From Desulfosporosinus sp. FKB (GTDB lineage: Bacteria > Bacillota > Desulfitobacteriia > Desulfitobacteriales > Desulfitobacteriaceae): 45,803 nucleotides of DNA. Position 1 is the stretch's first letter. Each line of letters begins with the position of its first letter. The DNA is taken from contig NZ_NADJ01000010.1 of the NCBI RefSeq assembly GCF_002196705.1, positions 45,105-90,907 of the forward strand. The letters run 5' to 3'. The notes below the pieces were generated by a model. The model saw only the letters and a program-made list of their open reading frames with translations, made no database searches and had not been told where the DNA came from. A program made the translations under genes and the position numbers. Below are positions 25,386 to 33,776 of the stretch, in pieces.

Positions 25386-25405
25386 TATACCGTCTGGACG
25401 GTATA
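25386..25405. promoter_or_regulatory. orphan TetR-type operator-like palindrome
   Basis: TATACCGTC-TG-GACGGTATA is a perfect palindrome with the ATACCG half-sites typical of TetR-family operators. It has no regulator or intact gene next to it. The half-site differs from that of the helD operon palindrome. Confidence 0.5.
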
Positions 25406-25822
25406 TGATCTTGAAACTGACTAACCGGAGTTAATCTATGATGGCTTTATATCATGGGGCTGCAGCTAATTGGCGTTGTTAATATCAATTTGCCGGGTTT
25501 ACAGGCTATGCCCGAGAAAAAGGGCGGACGGCGTCCTTCTCATCCTATTAGGATTATATTTTTTCACACGAACTAGCTAGAAATAAACGAGGGTCCGATG
25601 CTCTACGAACTCTGTTCTTAGAGCATCGGACCCAAATCATCTGGAGATTTTTAATGATCCTTTTGTTTCTGATCCGCTATGGCGGATTCACTTATTGCCG
25701 ATAGAGACTTTAGCAATCAATTGAACGAGATTAAACTACTTTCCCCCCTCAGCCTCCATCATCTTAATGTCACCCACTTTTAGGTTGACAAATACAGTAT
25801 TCATTCCGCTGACACTTATTGC
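25406..25822. other. gene-poor stretch with one 14-bp hairpin
   Basis: GGGTCCGATGCTCT (25591-25604) pairs perfectly with 25620-25633 over a 15-base loop. On the minus strand at about 25739-25810 a short frame reads SGMNTVFVNLKVGDIKMMEA before TAG, a gene remnant I cannot identify. No intact gene is seen. Confidence 0.45.
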
Positions 25823-26053
25823 CTATAAGCGCAAGGCGTGATCCTTGCGAAGTATGGTGAAATTATTTACGTTGGAAGCAGATGTAATCTTATTATATCC
25901 CTCAAAATTTAGAAATCGAAACAATATCCAGTCACTACAAATCTTGAGGATACAAAAATAATGCCTGAAAAGCTGGTATCTCCTTGGCGTAAACAGGACT
26001 AAGTACACAACTTTTTTGGCATGCTCATTTTCGATATTTAGTGCCTTTGCCAT
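25823..26053 (-). CDS. hypothetical 76-aa protein (uncertain)
   Basis: It starts MAKALNIENEHAKKVVYLVL. AAGGAGATG lies 14 bases before the ATG, rather far. The last residues fall inside a small hairpin (CGCAAGG/CCTTGCG). The residues RYQLFRHYFCILKICSDWIL are aromatic-rich. I recognise no family, and it could be a remnant. Confidence 0.3.
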   Translation of the reverse strand: MAKALNIENEHAKKVVYLVLFTPRRYQLFRHYFCILKICSDWILFRFLNFEGYNKITSASNVNNFTILRKDHALRL

Positions 26054-26212
26054 AATTTCAAACTTTGCATCTCCTTAAAGTAAAAATCATACCAGATGGA
26101 GAGACAAAAAACGCACTTTCCGACCCAATAGGATAGATAGTGCGTTGGCTAACGTGAACAGTTATACCGCTTACATTACAGAAACGTTTGCTTATAAAAT
26201 TTTATACAATAT

Positions 26213-28678
26213 TTATTTAGGGATTGTTATCTCAATAATTTGAGTGGTTTCAACTTTAGTAATAATAGGTGTGTACAAATCAACTTCAACCTCAGGTGTT
26301 TCGATCGAAAGGACAAGAGCATATCTTACTTTCTCGTTGTATTTACCGAGATGGCTTCTTTCTCGCCACCAACCGATAACCGGATAAACTGCAACATAAT
26401 TTGCATCACACAAATTAACAGCTAAGTCTTCACAAAAATCAGAATGTATTGAGCCCACGTCGCGATTTCCAACACCCAAATACCAATCCCGACTACTTCC
26501 ATCTCCACTATCTTTTCTGTCATCACCACGCATTTTAATATTAACGCGTTTTTTGAAATCTTCTAATGTTTCATTAGAGTTGATAACATCAAACCTAAGA
26601 CCGCAGGAAGGATATCTATACTTGTCTTTCCACCCCACTTCTCCCGGACCTGGCTCTATAAAATAGGAAAGAGTAGCCCTTATTATTGCTTTTGTCTCTC
26701 CTAAAGACTGTAATACTTCTTTTGGCCAGGGTATATCGTGCAAGTGCATTTCATTCATTTGCTTTTTAGTAAATGGCTGTAATTCGCCTTGTATAATCAA
26801 ATTCACCGAATTATCAACGCACTGAATTGCTTTTGACAAATCTGGAACACCATAACCACAAGTACGCAGCAACAATTTCCTGCCCTTTGTTTTGGTATCT
26901 TCTTTGCAAAACTGTCTATGCATACTTTCGGTCCATCTTGCAGAATGCACTAATAAAGCTCGTACTGTTTCGGGCCATATACCCGGATATTCTGCATAAA
27001 TCTGTGCCGCCATCCATGATGCTTGCGCAGTCGCTGAACTCGTTCCCCAAGTAGTTGAGAACGGGCGTACTAAATGTTTGTGATATGTAGTCAAAAGCGA
27101 TAAATCTTCGCACTCAGTATAGTCTGTATCATTTGTAGCCATATTACCGCCATCTAGAAGTATTTCAGGTTTGATTGGCCATTTATTACTCCATGTTACA
27201 GAAGTAGAACTATAAGGTGACAATTGCCCTACATCAGCAACCGGGTGGAAATGCTTATAATTAGAGTCTGAAATCCGGATATCATTTGCTATGGCCCCGA
27301 CAGTGACTGCATTCCAAGATTGCCCCGGATTTTCAACCCCATGAAGAATACTCGAATCAGGATAGTCATTATTAGCTAGTTCTGCTGGAAATACATTACC
27401 GGCGCTAATAAAAAACAAACGTTTTTCGCCGTTTTCGTTTGCGCCTGAAGTGATACTATCCACTGCAGCAGACCAGGAAGTAGGGCTGCCATCTTCTGTA
27501 TTATAATATGGTGAAGTTACAGCCATGCATAAGGTTCTATCCGCTGACGGATTAGATATCTCCGCCAACGCAACAGCTTGTTCAGTAATTGCCCCATATA
27601 ACTCTATAGGATTTTCTCCTTTTGGTGGTAGAATTTTAACGGACTCAATTTCATGGTTAATGACTAACCTATTGTGGTCTAACAATTTATCCTTCAAATT
27701 GTGATATAAAGCTATCCCCGCCATTTCAGTCCCATGCCCCATATGGTCAGTTGTTCCCCAAGAATCGTTAACAGTTTGTACAGTATTTGTACCTTTTATT
27801 GCCCGAGAAATTAAAGGATGTGAATTGTTTAGCCCTGTGTCCAATTAGCAGACAGAAGAATTACTGTCCATAAATTCCGTTCGATTCAATAATTCTTCAG
27901 CCCATTCCTGTTGTTCTTCACCATATAGTGTATCAAAGAAACTCGTAGGTTCAGATGCTCTGCGAAATTCAGTGATATATTCGCAGCAACTGATCAGGTT
28001 AGATAATTGAGGTTTATTGGCCTTGATCAGATGAACTATACGTTCCGGAAAAATCAATTTGTTGTGATCAATATCTATTTCCAATGTTCGGCAACACTCT
28101 GAGATGTCAGTTAAAGCATTTTCAAGAAATAAATTATCGTATCTAATCCATACTTCACACCATTGAGCGACTTCGTTGGGAATATCCTCTGGTTTTCCTA
28201 TCCAAAATGAATCTAACATCGCAACTCTTATGTCATCAATGCTGCGCACTAAATCATTATGTTTGGGGATTCCTTTTTCAGTAACTTCGGATGAATATGC
28301 TTCAATTTTTTTAATGAAGTAGGATTCCTTTCCCGCAGGGATATACACCGTTGCCCTAATTGTTCCCGTTTCTTCATCGGTTTTTACATTCAAAAGGCGT
28401 ATACCCTGAGTTCTGTTTTCCAAGCTTTTAATTGCCAAATCATGTTTGACTGCGCTGGAAAACTCTAGGTACACGCCTTCTTTATATCTTATTGCAGCAA
28501 CTTGCTTTTGAGTTGCTGAACGCTCGTAGCATTCGTTCAATTTTCTCTCAATAAACATAGCATGTGCCTTGCTATTTTCTCGTTGGGGGTATTTTTTCTC
28601 AACTGGAGTTGAACGAGAAACGTACGAAATGGATGTGTTTGTGTCATGCAAAAAGATATTCTTCTTCTCAACCGACAA
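26213..28678 (-). pseudogene. ietS: IetS-like subtilase, split by one in-frame TAA
   Basis: A TTG start at 28678, with GGAAAGGAGG inside the end of ietA, opens a frame of 277 residues that ends at TAA 27845-27847. The same frame then continues for 543 residues. Full length would be ~821 aa with codon 278 as the stop. N-terminal part: IetS-type region ending in EQQEWAEELLNRTEFM. C-terminal part: S8 peptidase with Asp280 in LDTGLNNSHP, His315 in HMGHGTEMAG and Ser547 in WGTSSATAQAS. IetAS is a plasmid-borne toxin-antitoxin pair and a reported anti-phage system. The TAA sits where homologues have an aliphatic residue directly before the catalytic Asp. It is a point mutation, a sequence error or readthrough; the rest is intact. 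Confidence 0.8.
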
Positions 28679-28681
28679 CCG

Positions 28682-29647
28682 TTACGCCTCCTTTCCAGAA
28701 TATAGCGTTAACCTTTCTTTAACCAGGTTCAGCATCTTGGCCTGGGTTATTTTATTATCAGCCAAGATGGAATCCTTAATAGCATCTTCACATACTCTGA
28801 TTATTTCGGCATGACTTAATACAAGCGATTCTTCAATTAATTGAGTAGAGGGCACAAAGTCACTTTGATAAGCTGCAAGCTTATATTGATACAGCCGTTT
28901 TACTTCGCTTTCAGTGGGCATTGAATAATGCAAAACATCGTCAAAACGCCTAAACAATGCTTGATCCAGCAATTTTTGGTTGTTAGTAGCCGCAACAATA
29001 ATGCTCTCTGATTTATCCTGTTCAATAAACTGCAGAAAGGAGTTCAGTATTCTTCGCATTTCTCCAACTTCATTATCCAAGTTTCTATCTGCCCCAATAG
29101 CATCAAATTCATCAAAAAAATATACGCCGATTGAATTCTCAACTGAATCAAAAATCTGTCTCAATTTCGAGCTGGTTTCACCCATAAATTTTGTAACCAA
29201 CTTATCCATCTGGACTGTATAAAGGGGTAACCCAGTTTCAGAAGCTATTACTGAAGCCGTAAATGTCTTTCCAGTTCCCGGCTTCCCTTCAATAAGAATT
29301 TTACGACGATTACTCATCCCATAACTTCTCAGTTTGTTTCTATTTTTAAATTCATTTAAGATTCTTTTGATTCTATCATGAATCTCGTCAGATACAATTA
29401 AATCCTTCAATCTTTCAGTTGGAATGGACATTGTAAGCATAGGATTATTTTGCATCTGATTAAAATGAAGTATATTCGCTCTGGCATTTCCAGTTTTTTC
29501 AGCCAGCTTCTTCAATTCCCGTGCAAGGGTTTCGTGGTTAAGTTTGGCCTCATAAGCAGCAATTTGCAGTACTACAGTTTTGAATTTCTCATTGTCATTA
29601 TCATTATGAGCTTTGATTAAGCTTTTAATTTGATCTGCAGTAGCCAT
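28682..29647 (-). CDS. ietA: IetA-like AAA+ ATPase
   Basis: A 321-aa protein with AAGGAGG before the ATG. An N-terminal helical region (to ~residue 75) is followed by an AAA+ module: Walker A GKPGTGKT (121-128), pore-loop segment TKFMGETSSKL, Walker B VYFFDEFDAIG, sensor 1 VAATNN and Arg finger ALFRRFDD. The layout is that of small ATPases paired with subtilases (IetA). It would control or feed substrates to the protease encoded three bases downstream. The first 60 bp upstream show no strong promoter. Confidence 0.85.
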   Translation of the reverse strand: MATADQIKSLIKAHNDNDNEKFKTVVLQIAAYEAKLNHETLARELKKLAEKTGNARANILHFNQMQNNPMLTMSIPTERLKDLIVSDEIHDRIKRILNEFKNRNKLRSYGMSNRRKILIEGKPGTGKTFTASVIASETGLPLYTVQMDKLVTKFMGETSSKLRQIFDSVENSIGVYFFDEFDAIGADRNLDNEVGEMRRILNSFLQFIEQDKSESIIVAATNNQKLLDQALFRRFDDVLHYSMPTESEVKRLYQYKLAAYQSDFVPSTQLIEESLVLSHAEIIRVCEDAIKDSILADNKITQAKMLNLVKERLTLYSGKEA

Positions 29648-29649
29648 CC

Positions 29650-29966
29650 CACCAATACCTCCTTGCCCATAAACATAGATATTATATTATATCCTTTATC
29701 CTGGTCAAATTCAATCAATAATACATTTTTTACCAATCTGCGGTGAACTGGGGCCCAACGACACACAGGGGCTGACCCCAGAACCCGAACCCGCTGTCGT
29801 GAAGGAGATTGAGAAGAATAAAGGAGTTCGGGGGCTGCAGTACTGAAGTTGGATCTGACTCAAATATCGACCTTCGAGGGAGGTCTACTTGACATGAGCC
29901 TTCGATTTGAACTATCCGGAATTTCCGGATAGTAACTTCATTGATAATTGGTTTCCTTTGGCCCGG
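29650..29966. other. non-coding stretch upstream of ietA with palindrome
   Basis: ACTATCCGGAA and TTCCGGATAGT form an 11-bp perfect palindrome around one base (29911-29933). No gene is supported here; short frames lack ribosome-binding sites. Confidence 0.5.
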
Positions 29967-30010
29967 GCTTGTACCAGGAATCTTACGCGCGTAAGATTCT
30001 TGGTACAAGC
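29967..30010. repeat. palindromic repeat copy B
   Basis: GCTTGTACCAGGAATC to TTACG, centre CG, then the complementary arm with one G-T pair. It is related to copy A at 25308-25355. The two copies enclose the ietAS genes and the uncertain 76-aa frame. Confidence 0.82.
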
Positions 30011-30025
30011 AGTGATCCTTTTTCC

Positions 30026-30193
30026 CTATTCAGAATCACGGTCGTCATCTTTAATGGCAACGACTTTGAACCCGGGAAACGGCTCTGCATCCATGAAATC
30101 CGCCTCGCCCTCCTGCAGTGCTTTTAAAAGGATATCCATGGCATCAGCTACTTTAGCCGCCAGCTGAAAATACATTTTTCTGTAATCCAACAT
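30026..30193 (-). CDS. 55-aa acidic small protein
   Basis: An intact short gene starting MLDYRKMYFQLAAKVADAMD and continuing ILLKALQEGEADFMDAEPFP, ending with GFKVVAIKDDDRDSE. AGGGGGT lies about 11 bases before the ATG. The N-terminal amphipathic helix resembles short clostridial proteins of the 'DYxKMYFxLF' type often found near phage or plasmid genes. Function is unknown. It directly follows palindrome copy B. Confidence 0.6.
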   Translation of the reverse strand: MLDYRKMYFQLAAKVADAMDILLKALQEGEADFMDAEPFPGFKVVAIKDDDRDSE

Positions 30194-30281
30194 CTTATTC
30201 TATACCCCCTATTTCAAGCAGCGGCAAGGCTCCGGGCCAGGACCCTGTCCTGCCGTCTGCTTTTATAGGGGAAATTAAAAA

Positions 30282-30319
30282 GCGCATGCGAGGTTGTTCT
30301 TTTTACCCTACACATGCGC
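30282..30319 (-). terminator. intrinsic terminator (minus strand)
   Basis: GCGCATG pairs with CATGCGC across a long loop and is followed on the minus strand by TTTTTAATTT. It comes just after a minus-strand coding remnant (CGFTQQEISLFLTQAAERNI, then NGFRCLGFSK, stop 30329-30331) that I cannot assign. Confidence 0.55.
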
Positions 30320-30328
30320 CGTGCTTCG

Positions 30329-30440
30329 TTATTTGCTGAATCCTAAACACCTGAACCCATTAATGTTCCTTTCCGCTGCCTGGGTCAGGAATAGGCTGAT
30401 CTCCTGCTGCGTGAAGCCGCACAGTCTGCGCCCTGGCGAC
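30329..30440 (-). pseudogene. unidentified 3' coding remnant
   Basis: The frame reads GRRLCGFTQQEISLFLTQAA then ERNINGFRCLGFSK and ends at TAA. A stop codon occurs just upstream and there is no start codon. A matching terminator follows, so this was once the end of an expressed gene. No family recognised. Confidence 0.35.
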
Positions 30441-30483
30441 GTTTAATTATACTTGGTTCACCCGTAGCACAGGAACCTTGCTT

Positions 30484-30609
30484 GTGCATAAATGGGCAAC
30501 ATTGTATAATAAAAATGTCGTCGTGGACAGTCTGTTACGTGTAGGTGCTTGCGTCACCTGCTCGTGCCTGGAAGTGCGCCAACACTTTCAGGTCACGGCG
30601 ACTTTTTAA
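30484..30609 (+). ncRNA. candidate structured RNA with own promoter and terminator
   Basis: TATAAT (30505-30510) is a strong -10; a weak TTGTGC -35 lies 17 bases upstream. The predicted transcript (about 30517-30609) folds into a closing helix (GTCGTCGTG 30517-30525 with CACGGCGAC 30594-30602, one wobble) enclosing two hairpins: GTAGGTG/CACCTGC (30541-30561) and CCTGGAAGTG/CACTTTCAGG (30567-30592, one wobble). TTTTT follows. CGTG (30563-30566) could instead pair with CACG (30594-30597), so two folds compete. No plus-strand gene follows. I do not recognise a known RNA family. Confidence 0.5.
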
Positions 30610-30998
30610 TTTCCACCTATTCCTAATTATAGCTTTTTTGACGGGGATTGCAAGGTATGAGAGAGGGGTAGCGGGAAAAAAGCATCTTGTCCGCTTTTAG
30701 GTCAAAGTATTTAAGAACGGGAAGTTTGACCTAAAATTTTTGGTGGTACTTGCCCTCTTCTTCCCAATGACTTTTGATACCAAGTTGGGGCACCCGGTTT
30801 CCTACCCAGTTGTTAAAATATATTTCCCTCTTTTAATTAATAATATGGATTTTGCGAAGTTCATTTGCGAGAAGAAGATTGCGAAATTAAACATCATGGG
30901 AATGTAGCACATGAGGTTGAATAACGAACCGTGTATATACCAATAAACATCACCTTTCCTGTTTTGCGGTTTTTACATTGTTATATACCCACGTTCTT
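30610..30998. other. gene-poor region downstream of qatD
   Basis: TTTTAGGTCAAA (30695-30706) is perfectly inverted at 30725-30736, a possible two-way terminator. A minus-strand remnant ending near 30736 reads NWVGNRVPQLGIKSHWEEEG then KYHQKF and stops; it has an upstream stop and no start. No intact gene is present. Confidence 0.45.
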
Positions 30999-31721
30999 TC
31001 ACCTTGATAGTATGTTCTTAAAATTTTCGAACACATTGGCAATTAAATTGGGATTACCATAGAATTGCGAAATCGAATTATAAGATTGAAGCAAAGATTC
31101 AGGCGTGTATTTTTTCCCAGCTACCTTTGTGTAGGGGCCATCACTTTCAATCAACACTTTTTCTTTAGGAATCAGTATATATTTCTTACTGTTTCTACCG
31201 ACTACCATATTGCTGTTAATTGAGAAATAACACCCCATATCCATTAGCTCAGCCATATGTTTCTCACTGCCAGTAAACCAATGAATAATTACCTTTTTAG
31301 GTACATACTTCCTGAGTATAGTAATTGCTTCGGTTTCTGCATTTCGAATATGTAGTGTCATTAACTTGTTATCCCCAGTGCACCTTTCTACTATTGTTTC
31401 AAAGCAGCGCACCTGTTGAGATTTTGACATATAACTAGATTTTGAAAAATCAAGACCAATTTCTCCTATATAATCTGTTCTGTCAATCAGCCTCATAAAA
31501 TCATATAGATCTTGATTTGATAAATCTCGATCTTGCGGGTGATATCCTATAGCAAACTTCAAGTACTGTGTTTCTGGAATCATTCTTTGGCAAGACAAAA
31601 AGACCCCTGGTGAATTGGTCACACAGATAGTGTACTGTTTCAATTCTGTAATTTTCGCTGCAACTTCCAAATAATTACGATAGTGATCCAAATGGAAGTG
31701 TGTATCAATCAAATTCTTCAT
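30999..31721 (-). CDS. qatD: QatD, TatD-family metal-dependent hydrolase
   Basis: A 240-aa protein whose ATG overlaps the stop of qatC (TAATG). The TatD metal site is complete: THFHLD, GEIGLDFS, TLHIRNAE, VIIHWFTGS and ESDGPYTK. TatD enzymes are Mg-dependent nucleases. In QatABCD this subunit is one of four needed for phage defence. It is the last gene of the operon. Confidence 0.9.
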   Translation of the reverse strand: MKNLIDTHFHLDHYRNYLEVAAKITELKQYTICVTNSPGVFLSCQRMIPETQYLKFAIGYHPQDRDLSNQDLYDFMRLIDRTDYIGEIGLDFSKSSYMSKSQQVRCFETIVERCTGDNKLMTLHIRNAETEAITILRKYVPKKVIIHWFTGSEKHMAELMDMGCYFSINSNMVVGRNSKKYILIPKEKVLIESDGPYTKVAGKKYTPESLLQSYNSISQFYGNPNLIANVFENFKNILSR

Positions 31722-33085
31722 TACATGTACTTTAGCATTCCGGGATCGGATGATAGAAGTTCAATCAAATCATTCATTCCAGATATGTATACTCGTTCAT
31801 ATTTACTAATTTCGTCTGATGTAAGCTTACCGGTACACCATATTAATCTACGGATGTCTTTACTCGAAGAATTCTTAAATCTATATATACTGTTAAGAAT
31901 TGCGTATAAATCGTCGCTTCTTTCACTTTCTAATACGGTTTCCAAAAAAGTTGAAGGCATGAGTTTACTTGAATATTTACCATCTGACTCCACATCCTGT
32001 AGTGAGCTTTTCCGTATTAAACACGGATAACAATACCCGCAATTTATTGGGTATTCTCTGCTTCCGTTTTTGTTATACCGTGCAAGACAAGGATGAGCGC
32101 ATGAAATGGTCTCAGCATATCCGCGCTTAAATACTTCCGTATTTGTTACCATTTGAACAATTTCACGTTTTGTATTGAACGCAAAAAAGTTATAGATTTG
32201 ATTCCTTATTCCTATCAGTTGAAGGATTTCACTAAATTCTTTTAGAAAAGCAGGATGAGTTGTCCGTGTACTACATGATCCCTTTCTGCTATTGGTAAGA
32301 GCGACGTTGAGCCCAATAAACCCGTTCTCCGGAATATAAATAGGTGTTTCTTCTCCAAGAATACCGGCAATAGAAACAGCAGCACACAAGAACAGAAGAG
32401 AACGTCCTCTTGATGTGTTTTCTGTTTGTGTTAATGCACTGCCATTTTGAGTAACAGGTGCACGAGCGCCTGCAGTAAATCCTATAAAAACTGATGATTG
32501 CTCTGAATAGCATTCTTGAAAATCATGGCAGAACTTTTCCTGTATATATCGCAATTTGGGATATTCATTGTGTCCGATTAATACAGGAGATTTTCCCTTT
32601 GCAAGTAATTTTATTGCACCACAATAAGAGTCCAAGCCTCCTGAAAACAGGCTGACGCAATCACATTTTGACACATCAATTCTCTTTCGATTCTTTTTCT
32701 TGTGTTTACTGCAGACAGCATCTGTTTGACGAAATTTAATATTCCATACATCTCCCGTCAAAAAAGATAGCAAGGCATTCAATTTTTCTACCGTAGGCAG
32801 CCACTTTTGAATTTCTAAAACAGGAATGGAAACTTCAATTTCACGTGTCCAGCAATCAGAAAATTCCCGTCTGCTTACTCTTTTATCAAGAGCAAAAATA
32901 CTCATTCCAATTATAAAGAGGTCTTCATATACAGGGCTTATCACTTGCTGATCAAGGTGATACCAAATACTTGGCAGACTTGAAAACATTGTACTCCCTG
33001 AATCACGATTTATTGTCAAAATATATGAAGTTTCCCAGCTTTTTATTGGTTCGCGATCATTTTCCTTTTTTATCCAGAATCTCAT
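31721..33085 (-). CDS. qatC: QatC, QueC-like nucleotide enzyme
   Basis: About 454 aa starting MRFWIKKENDREPIKSW at 33085, after GGGGAGG and overlapping the qatB stop (ATGA). An N-terminal region of ~110 residues is specific to QatC. The QueC part follows: pyrophosphatase P-loop SLFSGGLDSYCGA, and the zinc site HPCLARY with CGYCYPCLIR. QueC converts carboxy-deazaguanine to preQ0, and QatC is proposed to modify a substrate in the defence complex. Active-site residues are intact. Confidence 0.9.
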   Translation of the reverse strand: MRFWIKKENDREPIKSWETSYILTINRDSGSTMFSSLPSIWYHLDQQVISPVYEDLFIIGMSIFALDKRVSRREFSDCWTREIEVSIPVLEIQKWLPTVEKLNALLSFLTGDVWNIKFRQTDAVCSKHKKKNRKRIDVSKCDCVSLFSGGLDSYCGAIKLLAKGKSPVLIGHNEYPKLRYIQEKFCHDFQECYSEQSSVFIGFTAGARAPVTQNGSALTQTENTSRGRSLLFLCAAVSIAGILGEETPIYIPENGFIGLNVALTNSRKGSCSTRTTHPAFLKEFSEILQLIGIRNQIYNFFAFNTKREIVQMVTNTEVFKRGYAETISCAHPCLARYNKNGSREYPINCGYCYPCLIRKSSLQDVESDGKYSSKLMPSTFLETVLESERSDDLYAILNSIYRFKNSSSKDIRRLIWCTGKLTSDEISKYERVYISGMNDLIELLSSDPGMLKYM

Positions 33086-33774
33086 TTCATAGCCTCCCCA
33101 TAAAAGTTGGTGCATATATTAAGCGCCTCTTTTAAAACTCTTTGAACAATATTGGAAGTAATCATATTTGCAAAATCCATTTTTTTAATTTCTTGCTTGG
33201 ACAACAAATCATGTATAGTGTCGGCTATATAACTGTGCACTTCCTTGAGAATTGAAGCTTTCTCAGCTGGTGTTCTACCATGCCCAATTTTCTCATCAAA
33301 TCTCAAGTCAAAATTGATATTGATAAATTCAGTAACCATTTCTCTTAAAAGCGCATCCAAGTCAGTAGTTCCCAAATCATCAATGGAAACAATATCTAAA
33401 TTATCGAATGCTTGAGAAAGCGCATCTGCGGCCATTGAATCTTCAATAGTGGCCGCATTGTTGGTAAACTGATTAAGAAGTTCACTTAGCACATATCCAG
33501 GCTCTTTCCCAATCAAATCATCTCTACCAAAAGTCGATAAAGTATTGTCCAACCCATTTTGGCCGATACTTCTTACAAATCCCAATACGTTGCCCGCTGC
33601 TGAAGCGAATGACGAATTAATTGCTCCACCGCTTACATTCATAGCCTCGGCGTATTTTTGGACTGCCACAGCCTTTGATTCCGAATCTCTGTTTCTAAGA
33701 TACGATGAAACAGCTCGTTTAGCATTACTCCATTCCGGCTTTGTTGGCGCTATATAACCTTTTGATGTTCCCAT
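33082..33774 (-). CDS. qatB: QatB, Qat defence subunit
   Basis: A 230-aa mostly helical protein with AAGGAGCG overlapping the end of qatA. It starts MGTSKGYIAPTKPEWSNAKR, which is the typical N-terminus of QatB, and contains SSYLRNRDSESKAVAVQKYA and Gly/Ala-rich segments. The biochemical role is not established. Its position between the KAP ATPase and QueC-like gene fixes the identity. Confidence 0.85.
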   Translation of the reverse strand: MGTSKGYIAPTKPEWSNAKRAVSSYLRNRDSESKAVAVQKYAEAMNVSGGAINSSFASAAGNVLGFVRSIGQNGLDNTLSTFGRDDLIGKEPGYVLSELLNQFTNNAATIEDSMAADALSQAFDNLDIVSIDDLGTTDLDALLREMVTEFININFDLRFDEKIGHGRTPAEKASILKEVHSYIADTIHDLLSKQEIKKMDFANMITSNIVQRVLKEALNICTNFYGEAMK

Positions 33775-33776
33775 GA

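Noticed and set aside
30282-30609. CRISPR array or tRNA/tracrRNA-like element
   Set aside because: The hairpins here differ from each other, there are no regularly spaced repeats and no cas gene in the window.
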